Positions 20,137 to 28,114 of a stretch of 64,000 nt of DNA are shown one piece after another. A program made the position numbers and the translations under genes. Within the stretch, counting starts at the first letter, position 1. The number at the start of each line of letters is the position of its first letter. Source of the DNA: Vibrio hippocampi (GTDB taxonomy: Bacteria; Pseudomonadota; Gammaproteobacteria; Enterobacterales; Vibrionaceae); NCBI RefSeq assembly GCF_921292975.1, contig NZ_CAKLCM010000002.1:1550001-1614000 (forward strand), given 5' to 3'. The notes beneath the pieces were generated by a model that saw only the letters and a program-made list of their open reading frames with translations, was not told where the DNA came from and ran no database searches.

Positions 20137-20832
20137 ATGAATCGATATCTTGCAGAGGTTTTTGGTACGTTTTGGTTGGTGTTAGGTGGCTGTGGCTCGG
20201 CGGTGTTGGCAGCAGCATTTCCCGATGTGGGAATTGGTCTATTAGGGGTTTCGCTTGCGTTTGGTCTGACCGTTCTCACGATGGCTTTTGCTATCGGTCA
20301 TATCTCAGGTTGTCACCTTAACCCAGCAGTCAGTATTGGCTTATGGGCAGGAGGGCGCTTTGAAGCCAATCAATTGCTGCCTTATATCGTGGCACAAGTT
20401 ATCGGCGGGGTGTTAGCGGGTGGCGTATTATATCTAATTGCCTCAGGGCAAGCGGGTTTTGATGCCGTCGCCTCCGGCTTCGCATCCAATGGTTATGGAG
20501 AACATTCTCCCGGGAAGTATTCATTAACCTCAGCCCTGATCTGCGAAGTAGTGATGACTGCGATGTTTTTAATTGTGATCCTCGGTGCAACTGACTCGCG
20601 AGCACCACAAGGCTTTGCTCCTATTGCTATCGGGCTCTGTTTAACCCTGATCCACCTGATCAGTATCCCGGTGACCAATACTTCGGTGAATCCTGCACGA
20701 AGCACGGGGGTTGCACTCTATGTGGGTGACTGGGCGACCAGCCAACTTTGGCTGTTCTGGGTCGCACCTATTATTGGTGCCATCATTGGCGCTTGGATCT
20801 ATCGTTCTTTGCTCAGTAACAACAACGAATAG
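20137..20832 (+). CDS. aqpZ: Aquaporin Z
   Basis: 231 residues, the length of E. coli AqpZ. Water channel of the inner membrane. Six transmembrane helices are apparent, with the two pore motifs HLNPAVS and SVNPARS and the TLTM-like loop around. The ATG at 20137 ([15 protein letters not shown]) follows AAGGA by six nt; the ATG two codons earlier overlaps that ribosome site. Single-gene unit with a terminator shared with recR. Confidence 0.95.
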   Translation: MNRYLAEVFGTFWLVLGGCGSAVLAAAFPDVGIGLLGVSLAFGLTVLTMAFAIGHISGCHLNPAVSIGLWAGGRFEANQLLPYIVAQVIGGVLAGGVLYLIASGQAGFDAVASGFASNGYGEHSPGKYSLTSALICEVVMTAMFLIVILGATDSRAPQGFAPIAIGLCLTLIHLISIPVTNTSVNPARSTGVALYVGDWATSQLWLFWVAPIIGAIIGAWIYRSLLSNNNE

Positions 20833-20860
20833 AGCGACCAAGTACCAAGCTAAAAATTAG

Positions 20861-20885
20861 AAAAGGGCGTACCACGCCCTTTTCT
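20861..20885. terminator. Bidirectional terminator between aqpZ and recR
   Basis: AAAAGGGCGT / ACGCCCTTTT stem with a 3-4 nt loop; A-run and T-run on the two flanks. Serves both convergent genes. Confidence 0.85.
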
Positions 20886-20915
20886 TGATTCAACTGAGCT
20901 CTGTATCTTATGGCT

Positions 20916-21515
20916 CTATATCTTATGCCTACCAAGTAGGGAGTGAGACAAGGTCGTGCCATCGACTAACTCTAGCTCGCCACCTACCGGGACACCATGA
21001 GCAATGCGACTCGCAGCAACTTGGTGTTCGTGGCAAAGTTCTGCAATATAGTGTGCCGTCGCTTCACCTTCAACCGTCGGGTTAGTCGCTAAAATCACCT
21101 CACTAATACCACCCTGCTTTAAGCGATAATCGAGTACATCAAGACCAATGTCGCTCGGACCGATACCGTCAAGAGGCGATAAATGCCCCATCAGTACAAA
21201 GTAGCGACCAGAGTACTGCCCCGTCGCTTCCACCGCAGCGATATCCGCTGGGCTCTCCACCACGCAAAGCTGACCATTCTCTTGACGCTTAGGGTTAGCA
21301 CAAATGTGGCAAACCTCTTCTTCAGTGAAAGTACGACACTCTTGGCAGTGACCAATTTCGGTCATTGCTTGTGACAATGCATCGGCAAGTTGCACGCCAC
21401 CTTTTCTATCTCGCTGTAACAAATGAAAGGCCATGCGCTGAGCTGACTTGGGACCTACCCCAGGCAGACATCGCAAGGCCTCCATCAATTGTTCCAGCAT
21501 ACGACTGCTTCGCAT
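20916..21515 (-). CDS. recR: Recombination mediator RecR
   Basis: 199 residues; with RecO and RecF it loads RecA at gaps during recombinational repair. The N-terminal helix-hairpin-helix ([20 protein letters not shown]), the zinc finger CQEC...CHIC and the Toprim domain ([14 protein letters not shown], then [11 protein letters not shown]) are in normal order. It follows ybaB by 23 bp in the dnaX-ybaB-recR operon. Confidence 0.97.
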   Translation of the reverse strand: MRSSRMLEQLMEALRCLPGVGPKSAQRMAFHLLQRDRKGGVQLADALSQAMTEIGHCQECRTFTEEEVCHICANPKRQENGQLCVVESPADIAAVEATGQYSGRYFVLMGHLSPLDGIGPSDIGLDVLDYRLKQGGISEVILATNPTVEGEATAHYIAELCHEHQVAASRIAHGVPVGGELELVDGTTLSHSLLGRHKI

Positions 21516-21538
21516 ATACTGCTCTCTAGAACCTCAGA

Positions 21539-21868
21539 TTAGAACGGCATCTTCATACCTGGTGGTAATTGCATACCACCTGTCACTGAAGCCATTTTCT
21601 CTTTTTGAGTTTCTTCAACACGACGAGCTGCATCGTTGAAAGCCGCTGCAATCAGATCTTCCAGCATCTCTTTGTCGTCTTCCATTAGGCTTTCATCGAT
21701 TTCTACACGACGAGTGCTGTGACTACCTGTAATGGTGATTTTAACTAGACCTGCGCCGGCTTCACCCGTCACTTCCATATTTGCAATTTCTTCTTGAAGC
21801 TTTTGCATGCGATCTTGCATCTGCTGGGCTTGCTTCATCAAGTTGCCCATACCGCCTTTACCAAACAT
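21539..21868 (-). CDS. ybaB: YbaB/EbfC family nucleoid-associated protein
   Basis: 109 residues; small dimeric DNA-binding protein. The sequence starts [21 protein letters not shown] and has the family's [15 protein letters not shown] and [10 protein letters not shown] end. It lies between dnaX and recR as in E. coli. The 214 bp separating it from dnaX is long for an operon gap and holds the tandem repeat at 22029-22088. Confidence 0.95.
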   Translation of the reverse strand: MFGKGGMGNLMKQAQQMQDRMQKLQEEIANMEVTGEAGAGLVKITITGSHSTRRVEIDESLMEDDKEMLEDLIAAAFNDAARRVEETQKEKMASVTGGMQLPPGMKMPF

Positions 21869-22028
21869 AATCTTCTCTCGGTTTATTCAAATTAGTGTTA
21901 CTGACATGGGGTCATTTGTTGGAAAAGCAACCCCGCGAAAAATCTTGTTACTGGCTCAGCTAATCACTTTACTTAGCGATAACGAACCGAGCGACAACTC
22001 GCCTAATGATAATTAACTCAACCCCAAA

Positions 22029-22088
22029 TTAACTTAGCTACGATTAACTTAGCTACGATTAACTTAGCTACAATTAACTTAGCTACAA
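22029..22088. repeat. Four 15-bp tandem repeats at the dnaX 3' end
   Basis: Unit TTAACTTAGCTACGA occurs four times head to tail (22029, 22044, 22059, 22074). The first two are identical; the last two have CAA in place of CGA. The last copy overlaps the dnaX stop codon (22083-22085). It lies in the dnaX-ybaB spacer. Confidence 0.9.
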
Positions 22089-24200
22089 CGGACGAATACT
22101 TTCATCATCTAAATCAGCTGCAAAACGTGTCTTGATAAACTGTACGTGTTGATCCTGATGCACATTTTGCGCTGCAACGGTCAGTTTCTCTTGATAGATC
22201 TGCTCTCTTAACTCAAGTGGCGTCGTACCTTCGGTAGCACTAGTGACACTCAAGATACAAGATTCGCCCAGCACTTGACTCAAACTGGCAAGTAGCTCAG
22301 TTTGGTTTTTATCGCTGTTTAAGTGCTTATGGCTATCACGAAGCCCCAATTCAATTACATTGCCAGACTTTCGGTAGACAGAGTTTAGCGCTAACTGCTG
22401 TGCTAATTTACTGATATCAAGGCGCTCTATTAATGCTGCCCATTCGTCTCTTTGCGTTGCTTCCCGTGTCAGTTTTTCTGCCATTTCGGGCGTTTTTACG
22501 TGTTCTAATGCTTTTTTCAGAATCGACGGTTTAAACGTGGGCTTACTCTCTTCCTTGACGGGTGCTGCACTGGGCTGCCAACGATACGGTTCTTGCTCAG
22601 TTTGCGGAACGTCGGCACCACCAACATTATCGACTCCTTTGGGCATCGGAGCAGAAGTTCGCTGCGCGACACGCTCCAACACAGAAGAGCTGGTCGATGG
22701 TGCATTACTCTTTTTTACAGACGGTGTTCCACCTTGCGATTGACTCTGTCGTTTTGAGCGCAATTGATGCCTTAAACCACCAGCACTAGGTACTGGCTGC
22801 GTGTCAGGCTGTACTGGCTGTATCGTTTCAGTCGGTTGAACATGAGCATCCGACATACGATTGTCATGCTGCTCTGGCGCCACCTGTGGCGCAGGAGAGT
22901 CGTAGTCAGCGACCGAAGGATACGGTTGTTCGTAAGACTGCTGCCCCTGAGATTGCCCATATTCGGTCGGTACATCGGGCAGTGGCGCGGGTGACACAGA
23001 AGCGCTTTGAACCGGTTGAGCAACCACGGATTCCGCTGCACTGGTTGCAACCTGAGCCATGACTTGCGGCGATGTCACGCCAACCGGTACAGTTTGAATT
23101 TCGTTAACAGCGAGACCAGAAGTCGGTCTAAACGCCAGCATACGCAATAACGTCATCTCCACCGCGATACGTTGCGATGGCGAAAATGGCAGATCTTGAC
23201 GACCTTTGAGTGCGATCTGATAAAACAGTTGTACGTCTGAAGCTGATAACTGGCTCGCCAACTGGTTCACTTTCTCGGAATCGGCACTCTCTTGCTCACT
23301 TTGAGGGAGCACTTGCGCCATGGCAATACGATGCAATTGCGACGCGAGTTCCGAAACTAAAACGTCCCAATCAATGCCGTTCTCCGATAACTGTTGCAGC
23401 AGGGAAAACAGAGACTCTGACTCCCCTCGACTCACCGCTTCAATCAAAGCGAGCGCCTGTCCCGAGTCGAGCGTTCCCAACATCTGGGAAACCGTATCAG
23501 CGGTAATTTGACCGTTGCCTAGTGCGATGGCTTGATCGGTTAAACTCAATGCATCACGCATACTGCCATCCGCGGCATGCGCCATCAAAGACAAAGCGCG
23601 TGGCTCAGAAGTGACCGCTTCCTGCTCTAATACATGACTAAGTTGCTGCTGAATCGTATCGACCGTAATCGGTTTTAAGTGAAACTGTAAGCAGCGAGAC
23701 AGGATCGTCACAGGGAGTTTTTGAGGATCCGTCGTAGCCAATAGAAACTTAACGTACTCTGGCGGCTCCTCAAGGGTTTTCAGCAAGGCATTAAAACTAT
23801 GACGAGACAACATATGAACTTCGTCAATCAGATACACCTTAAAGCGATTACGCGCCGGTTTATATTGCACGTTATCAAGTAACTCACGGGTATCTTCGAC
23901 TTTGGTTCTCGATGCCGCATCAATCTCAAGAAGGTCGACGCTGCGACCCTCTTCGATTTCTAAACAAGTTGAACATTGACCACAAGGGGTTGCTGTGATG
24001 CCTTGCTCACAGTTCAACCCTTTGGCAAATAAGCGACCAATGGAGGTTTTACCGACACCCCGAGTACCACTAAAAAGATACGCATGGTGCAGTCTATTCT
24101 GGCTCAATGCATTTTCGAGTGCGGTCAATACATGTTGTTGGCCGACAACTTGAGAAAACTGCTTTGGACGCCATTTTCTCGCTAACGCAAGATAACTCAT
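22083..24200 (-). CDS. dnaX: DNA polymerase III subunits tau and gamma
   Basis: 705 residues as tau. DnaX is the ATPase of the sliding clamp loader, and its tau form couples core polymerases to the helicase. Walker A GTRGVGKT is at 45-52, a zinc module C-x8-CGQCSTC follows at about 64-79, and the Walker B region LIDEVHMLS and sensor SRCLQF are intact. From about residue 375 a Pro/Gln/Ser-rich linker leads to the C-terminal tau domain. A heptamer A AAA AAG lies in frame at codons 496-497 and would give a 498-residue gamma by -1 frameshift (see the separate entry). tau is longer than E. coli's 643 residues through the linker. Preceded by apt (17 bp gap). Confidence 0.96.
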   Translation of the reverse strand: MSYLALARKWRPKQFSQVVGQQHVLTALENALSQNRLHHAYLFSGTRGVGKTSIGRLFAKGLNCEQGITATPCGQCSTCLEIEEGRSVDLLEIDAASRTKVEDTRELLDNVQYKPARNRFKVYLIDEVHMLSRHSFNALLKTLEEPPEYVKFLLATTDPQKLPVTILSRCLQFHLKPITVDTIQQQLSHVLEQEAVTSEPRALSLMAHAADGSMRDALSLTDQAIALGNGQITADTVSQMLGTLDSGQALALIEAVSRGESESLFSLLQQLSENGIDWDVLVSELASQLHRIAMAQVLPQSEQESADSEKVNQLASQLSASDVQLFYQIALKGRQDLPFSPSQRIAVEMTLLRMLAFRPTSGLAVNEIQTVPVGVTSPQVMAQVATSAAESVVAQPVQSASVSPAPLPDVPTEYGQSQGQQSYEQPYPSVADYDSPAPQVAPEQHDNRMSDAHVQPTETIQPVQPDTQPVPSAGGLRHQLRSKRQSQSQGGTPSVKKSNAPSTSSSVLERVAQRTSAPMPKGVDNVGGADVPQTEQEPYRWQPSAAPVKEESKPTFKPSILKKALEHVKTPEMAEKLTREATQRDEWAALIERLDISKLAQQLALNSVYRKSGNVIELGLRDSHKHLNSDKNQTELLASLSQVLGESCILSVTSATEGTTPLELREQIYQEKLTVAAQNVHQDQHVQFIKTRFAADLDDESIRPL
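22667..22716 (-). promoter_or_regulatory. Programmed -1 frameshift signal in dnaX
   Basis: The slippery heptamer A AAA AAG (22716-22710) is in the reading frame that permits tandem -1 slippage (GTA AAA AAG). After the shift the ribosome reads GAG then TAA (22707-22705), so gamma would end Lys-Lys-Glu after 498 residues, exactly the E. coli design. A Shine-Dalgarno-like AGGTGG lies 12 nt upstream. Downstream, CGAC-CA-GCTC (22696-22687) can pair with GAGC-GT-GTCG (to 22667) as a stem with an internal loop. Motif and frame are seen; use by the cell is inference from E. coli. Confidence 0.8.
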
Positions 24201-24217
24201 TTAGTCAGTCCTAGTGA

Positions 24218-24763
24218 TTAGTGACCTTCAAACTCACAGATACTAAATACTTCAATATCTAGTGCTTCTAATCGTTTGTCACCGCCAATCTCTGGCAAGT
24301 TGATAACAAATGCAGCGTGGTTTACTTCACCGCCAAGCTTACGAATAAGCTTTGTTGTCGCTTCGATTGTACCGCCGGTTGCAAGCAGGTCATCGACCAT
24401 CAATACCTTGTCACCTTCAGAAATCGCGTCGGTATGGATTTCTAGCGTATCCACACCATATTCTAGCTCGTATGATTGAGCGATAGTGTTACGAGGCAAT
24501 TTACCTGGCTTACGCACCGGGATAAAACCAACACCGAGTTCTAATGCTAGTGGAGCGCCGAATAGGAAGCCTCTCGCCTCTGTTCCAACAATCTTAGTGA
24601 TCCCGTAGTCTTTGTATTTTTCCACTAATACTTCGATAGTGGCGCGATAAGCGGCAGCATCTTCCATCAGGCTAGTCACATCACGGAAAAGGATGCCTGG
24701 CTTTGGATAGTCTTGAATAGATTTGATGCTAGATTTGATCTGAGAAATTTTGTCGATTGTCAT
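24218..24763 (-). CDS. apt: Adenine phosphoribosyltransferase
   Basis: 181 residues; salvages adenine to AMP with PRPP. The PRPP-binding motif is [13 protein letters not shown] near residues 122-134, and the substrate loop [14 protein letters not shown] precedes it. It lies directly before dnaX (17 bp), so it probably shares the operon. The arrangement ybaN-apt-dnaX-ybaB-recR equals that of E. coli. Confidence 0.96.
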   Translation of the reverse strand: MTIDKISQIKSSIKSIQDYPKPGILFRDVTSLMEDAAAYRATIEVLVEKYKDYGITKIVGTEARGFLFGAPLALELGVGFIPVRKPGKLPRNTIAQSYELEYGVDTLEIHTDAISEGDKVLMVDDLLATGGTIEATTKLIRKLGGEVNHAAFVINLPEIGGDKRLEALDIEVFSICEFEGH

Positions 24764-24848
24764 AATTTTTGTCTCTGGAAAGGTCTTGATGTGCCTAACA
24801 CTCAGAGTGTTGCCTTACCTGAGTAAAGCATACTTTCATTCTGTAGGT

Positions 24849-24880
24849 AAAAAAATAAAACGCCCACTAACTATGTGGGC
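24849..24880 (-). terminator. Terminator of the ybaN unit
   Basis: On the minus strand GCCCAC pairs with GTGGGC around an ATAGTTA loop (24880-24862) and a T-rich run follows (A-rich on the plus strand at 24849-24861). It separates ybaN from apt-dnaX. Confidence 0.75.
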
Positions 24881-24890
24881 CGTCACTTTA

Positions 24891-24945
24891 TACCCAAGGG
24901 ATTTCAAGATACAGAGCATTAAGCATCTTGAGGTCACTTGGGGAT
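24891..24945. repeat. Imperfect palindromic intergenic element (Vibrio-type)
   Basis: TACCCAAG...TTCAAGAT on the left and ATCTTGA...CACTTGGGG on the right form a ~20-bp imperfect stem around a ~14-nt loop. Its sequence style, CCCAAGG-x-ATTTCAAGAT and its complement, resembles a small palindrome I recall as interspersed in Vibrio genomes; this is from memory and not verified. Only this copy was recognised in the window. Confidence 0.55.
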
Positions 24946-24963
24946 GTAATGTTAGTGATTTTC

Positions 24964-25362
24964 TTAACGCTCAGCAACCGACTGTTTCACAGGAATCCGC
25001 AAAAAAATGCTAAAAATAACCAGAAAAAGCACAAAGAGTGCAATTTTCAACCAAACCTGTGGCGCAAAGAAAATAGAAACCGAGAAACTGCAGCAGATAA
25101 AAATTGCCCCTCTCAATTTTACCTTTTTGGCAATGCATCGATGTTGCTGCCAATCTCGAATAATGGCACCAAAAGTCGCATGATTCCACAGCCAATCATG
25201 AAGTCGAGGGCTGCCACGAAGAAAACAGGCACTGGCGAGTAATAGAAAGGGAGTTGTCGGCAGCAAAGGCAACACGATGCCTGCAATACCAAGTGCTACG
25301 GCAACAATGCCGCAGCTATTTAACACCATTTGTTTAAATGTTAACCTGTTGTTATTACTCAA
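24964..25362 (-). CDS. ybaN: DUF454 family inner membrane protein YbaN
   Basis: 132 residues with a TTG start at 25362, whose first two bases overlap the TGA of the small ORF upstream (TTGA). The family signature LGIAGIVLPLLPTTPFLLLASACF and the motif SPRLHDWLWNH are present, with about four hydrophobic segments. Inner membrane protein of unknown function. In E. coli the gene also precedes apt. The TTG start and stop/start overlap suggest that translation depends on the small ORF. Confidence 0.88.
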   Translation of the reverse strand: MSNNNRLTFKQMVLNSCGIVAVALGIAGIVLPLLPTTPFLLLASACFLRGSPRLHDWLWNHATFGAIIRDWQQHRCIAKKVKLRGAIFICCSFSVSIFFAPQVWLKIALFVLFLVIFSIFLRIPVKQSVAER

Positions 25363-25490
25363 AAACCTGCATATCCATTAAATACTCGTAACCATGTCAG
25401 AGTAGCGGGTAGCGTAGGAATAAGCAATGCTAGGATAAAGCCAAGGAAATAGAAAATATTATATGGATCTTTGAAGTGACTATCTGACAT
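25359..25490 (-). CDS. Small membrane protein (43 residues) coupled to ybaN
   Basis: Too short for routine ORF calling. From the ATG at 25490, with an AGG about 8 nt upstream, it encodes MSDSHFKDPYNIFYFLGF and then a hydrophobic stretch ILALLIPTLPATLTWL, ending FNGYAGF. Its TGA overlaps the TTG start of ybaN by four bases. One membrane helix is likely, with a short polar N-terminus. No family recognised. The overlap with ybaN and codon use in tune with the neighbours argue that it is translated; this is not proven. Confidence 0.6.
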   Translation of the reverse strand: MSDSHFKDPYNIFYFLGFILALLIPTLPATLTWLRVFNGYAGF

Positions 25491-25638
25491 AAATCGACCT
25501 AAGTATTAGTATGCAAAACACGCTTGGATTATCCAAGACATTAACATGTCGACTATATATCAGTTACAAGTTAGCAAACACCGAGGAAAAGTGCGGTTAT
25601 TTTAACATCGACCCTCGCGACTGCGCTAAACACGATGC

Positions 25639-26748
25639 TCAAACATGATGGTTACCATTCATACCAATCGTCCAACTAAAGCTGCTCGACCCCAACCGAC
25701 TCAGTGTTAACTTATTATTGCTATCTACAACAAGATCTTTGGTCATAAAATTACTCATACATTGCTCACCGAGTCGTTTCGCCCCCGCAATATTGTAATG
25801 CGCGGTTTGATTAACCCAGCGGCAATCAAGCCCAGCAGGAAGTATGGATAATGTGCCACTAGATAGTTCCACCACACCAAAAAGCGCATCCACTGGGAAT
25901 GCACAGTTCGCACAGTTCATCCCCTTTTCGATATCACCCGCTAACGACTTAATATCAATATTGTTGTGACCTAAACGGCGAATATGATCGTCAAACAACG
26001 CTCGCACTAACAAGGTGCTTGCCACCCCACCGTCTTCACTTGAAGAAGAGTCCACCAAATAAAAAGCTAATTGACCGCTCAACAGCCAAGAATAATCAAA
26101 GACTAACGGTAGCTGCTCTGTGGCTTGCAAAATATGATAACTACTTTTCCATACCCCAAAGGCGGAATCTTTATCAGGTAGCAGTGCAGTCAGTAACTCT
26201 CGAGCGGCATTGGGGTTATGTTGCAGAAATTGGAGATGCCAATGCAATTCTTGCTCATCGGCGATTTCCGACGTCGATGCATCATCCAATCTAAACCAGC
26301 GACTCACAAAATCTGAGTTGAGTTGCGTCGTCGCGGTATCGTCAAGAACCGAATGAATCACTTGATCGAGATGCTTGAAGTTGCCAATTGGCTTGGTGAG
26401 AAAATCTTTTACACCAAAACGAAGGGCTTTGGCGACATCTGCCATATCGCCGGTTGCAGAAATGACTATCACTGGCAATGACGGATAGGCAACACTGACC
26501 TCCTCCGCAAACTCCATTCCACTAAGAAATGGCATCGTTAAATCACATAAAACCAGATCAGGCTCAGTCGAAGGAAGCAATCTTAGCGCCTCAAGTCCAT
26601 CGTTGGCTTCTACCACACTGTGTCCAACCACTTCCAAATAATTCCTTATCGTACGACGGAATATTGGGTCATCGTCGACAACCATAATGTTGGAACCGTG
26701 CCGCTGTGGTTCAACCTGTTTCATGGCTTGCGTCTCTAGCTTTGACAT
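25639..26748 (-). CDS. RssB-like response regulator
   Basis: 369 residues from the ATG at 26748 (GAGG ribosome site; the in-frame GTG at 26763 overlaps it). The REC domain (about 20-140) has the acidic pocket VVDDDP, phospho-Asp69 in LCDLTMP, and VISATGDMADVAKALRFGVKDFLTKPI, very close to E. coli RssB. The C-terminal ~200 residues are a divergent PP2C-like effector region, not a DNA-binding domain. E. coli RssB is the adaptor that hands RpoS to ClpXP; whether this one does the same is inference. It is divergent from aphB and shares a 350-bp control region with it. Confidence 0.8.
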   Translation of the reverse strand: MSKLETQAMKQVEPQRHGSNIMVVDDDPIFRRTIRNYLEVVGHSVVEANDGLEALRLLPSTEPDLVLCDLTMPFLSGMEFAEEVSVAYPSLPVIVISATGDMADVAKALRFGVKDFLTKPIGNFKHLDQVIHSVLDDTATTQLNSDFVSRWFRLDDASTSEIADEQELHWHLQFLQHNPNAARELLTALLPDKDSAFGVWKSSYHILQATEQLPLVFDYSWLLSGQLAFYLVDSSSSEDGGVASTLLVRALFDDHIRRLGHNNIDIKSLAGDIEKGMNCANCAFPVDALFGVVELSSGTLSILPAGLDCRWVNQTAHYNIAGAKRLGEQCMSNFMTKDLVVDSNNKLTLSRLGSSSFSWTIGMNGNHHV

Positions 26749-27099
26749 ACAGTAAGACCTCACAAATTCCTTTTTGTGTTTTTTAATGCATTTTATGGAT
26801 TTGCATCAAACTTCGTATCGTAAGAAAACGTCACAATGATGCGGTTGATTATCGTTTGTCGCCAAGAACTACACTAATAACTGTAGGCAGAAAACTGCTT
26901 TTATACAAATCTACCGCGGTAGCAAAAATTAGAATACAATAATACAAGGTCGGGGCTGTAAGGCAAGCTATTGATATGATAATAAATTAGCGCTTTACTC
27001 TGGCTTTCCTCTAGATAGAACTATATAAATCCTACGCTACTTTCAGTCTATACCGTGCGCTTAAAGAGAAACTTCTCTAAGGAATATACCAGTTACATT
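26749..27099. other. Shared control region of the RssB-like gene and aphB
   Basis: 351 bp between divergent genes, no ORF. An inverted repeat ATGCA (26786-26790) N11 TGCAT (26802-26806) sits about 40 bp upstream of the RssB-like start. LysR-type regulators bind such T-N11-A-like symmetric sites, and AphB is reported to bind TGCA-containing dyads, so autoregulation or cross-regulation by AphB is possible. Nothing else stands out. Confidence 0.4.
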
Positions 27100-27978
27100 A
27101 TGAAACTAGACGATCTTAATTTATTTAGACTTGTCGTCGAAAATGGTAGCTATACCGCCACTTCGCGTAAGACTATGGTGCCTGTTGCTACCATCACTCG
27201 CCGTATTCAAGCTCTAGAAGACTCACTTGATTTACGACTACTAAACCGTCATGCTCGCAAACTCTCTTTGACTGAAGCCGGAGAGCGTTTCTACAACGAA
27301 TGTTCGCCTCTACTGCAAAGACTCGCGTCAACGACTGAGGAAATCACTGACGACTGTAAAGGAGCCTCCGGAAAGCTAAAGATCTCCTCACCGTCCAATC
27401 TGACAAAACGTATGTTGATGCCTCTGCTGAATGACTTTATGCATCAATATCCTGATATCAGCCTAGATTTAACAATGAGCAACCATGCTGATCAACTCGA
27501 TCCTACGGAGTGGGATGTGATATTCCGAGTCGGTCCGCAACGTGATTCAAGCTTGATCGCTCGTAAAATCGGATCAGTGAAAGATATTCTCGTTGCTCAT
27601 CCAAAATACTTGGCTAAATTCGGCGAGCCAAAACACGCTGAGGAATTATCACAACATAGGTTACTCAAAGGTGAGCCACTGATTAAATGGCAGCTTAAAA
27701 ATACCAGCGGTGAGTCGATTATCAACAATATGAAAGGTCGCTTTGAAGCCAACAGTTTAAACGTTGTGCGCCGAGCCTGTTCGTCAGGTCTTGGAATCAC
27801 TCTTATGCCTGATGTCATGTTGAAAGAATATATTGAGCAAGGCGAGTTGGTACGCATACTTCCCGATTGGAGTGCAAACCCTCGTGAGATCTATATGCTC
27901 TACAATCATAAAGATCACCTACCAGAAAAAGTGAGACTCTTTATTGATTATGTTATCGAAGGAAGTACCCGCTGGTAG
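27100..27978 (+). CDS. aphB: LysR-type regulator AphB
   Basis: 292 residues from the ATG at 27100 (MKLDDLNLFRLVVENGSYTA), which I recognise as nearly identical at the N-terminus to V. cholerae AphB. The winged helix-turn-helix is residues ~1-62 (TITRRIQALEDSL) and the effector domain follows. In V. cholerae AphB activates tcpPH with AphA and senses low pH and oxygen; one of its C-terminal cysteines is the reported thiol switch, and Cys227 here lies in the corresponding region. No tcp genes are present in the window, so acid or anaerobic control is more likely. The 15-codon extension upstream is not part of the family. Terminator downstream. Confidence 0.9.
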   Translation: MKLDDLNLFRLVVENGSYTATSRKTMVPVATITRRIQALEDSLDLRLLNRHARKLSLTEAGERFYNECSPLLQRLASTTEEITDDCKGASGKLKISSPSNLTKRMLMPLLNDFMHQYPDISLDLTMSNHADQLDPTEWDVIFRVGPQRDSSLIARKIGSVKDILVAHPKYLAKFGEPKHAEELSQHRLLKGEPLIKWQLKNTSGESIINNMKGRFEANSLNVVRRACSSGLGITLMPDVMLKEYIEQGELVRILPDWSANPREIYMLYNHKDHLPEKVRLFIDYVIEGSTRW

Positions 27979-28055
27979 CCTAAAATAATGGGGATTACTG
28001 ATTCGTGCGGACTTAGTTAGCCAGTTACCTAGCGAATCAGAAGTCAGTCAGATAC

Positions 28056-28093
28056 AAAAAAACCAGAGCGATTATGAAGCTCTGGTTTTTTAT
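28056..28093. terminator. Bidirectional terminator between aphB and purF
   Basis: AAAAAACCAGAGC and GCTCTGGTTTTTT form a 13-bp stem around GATTATGAA; serves both convergent genes. Confidence 0.85.
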
Positions 28094-28114
28094 TACTGTA
28101 ACATGATCAACGAG

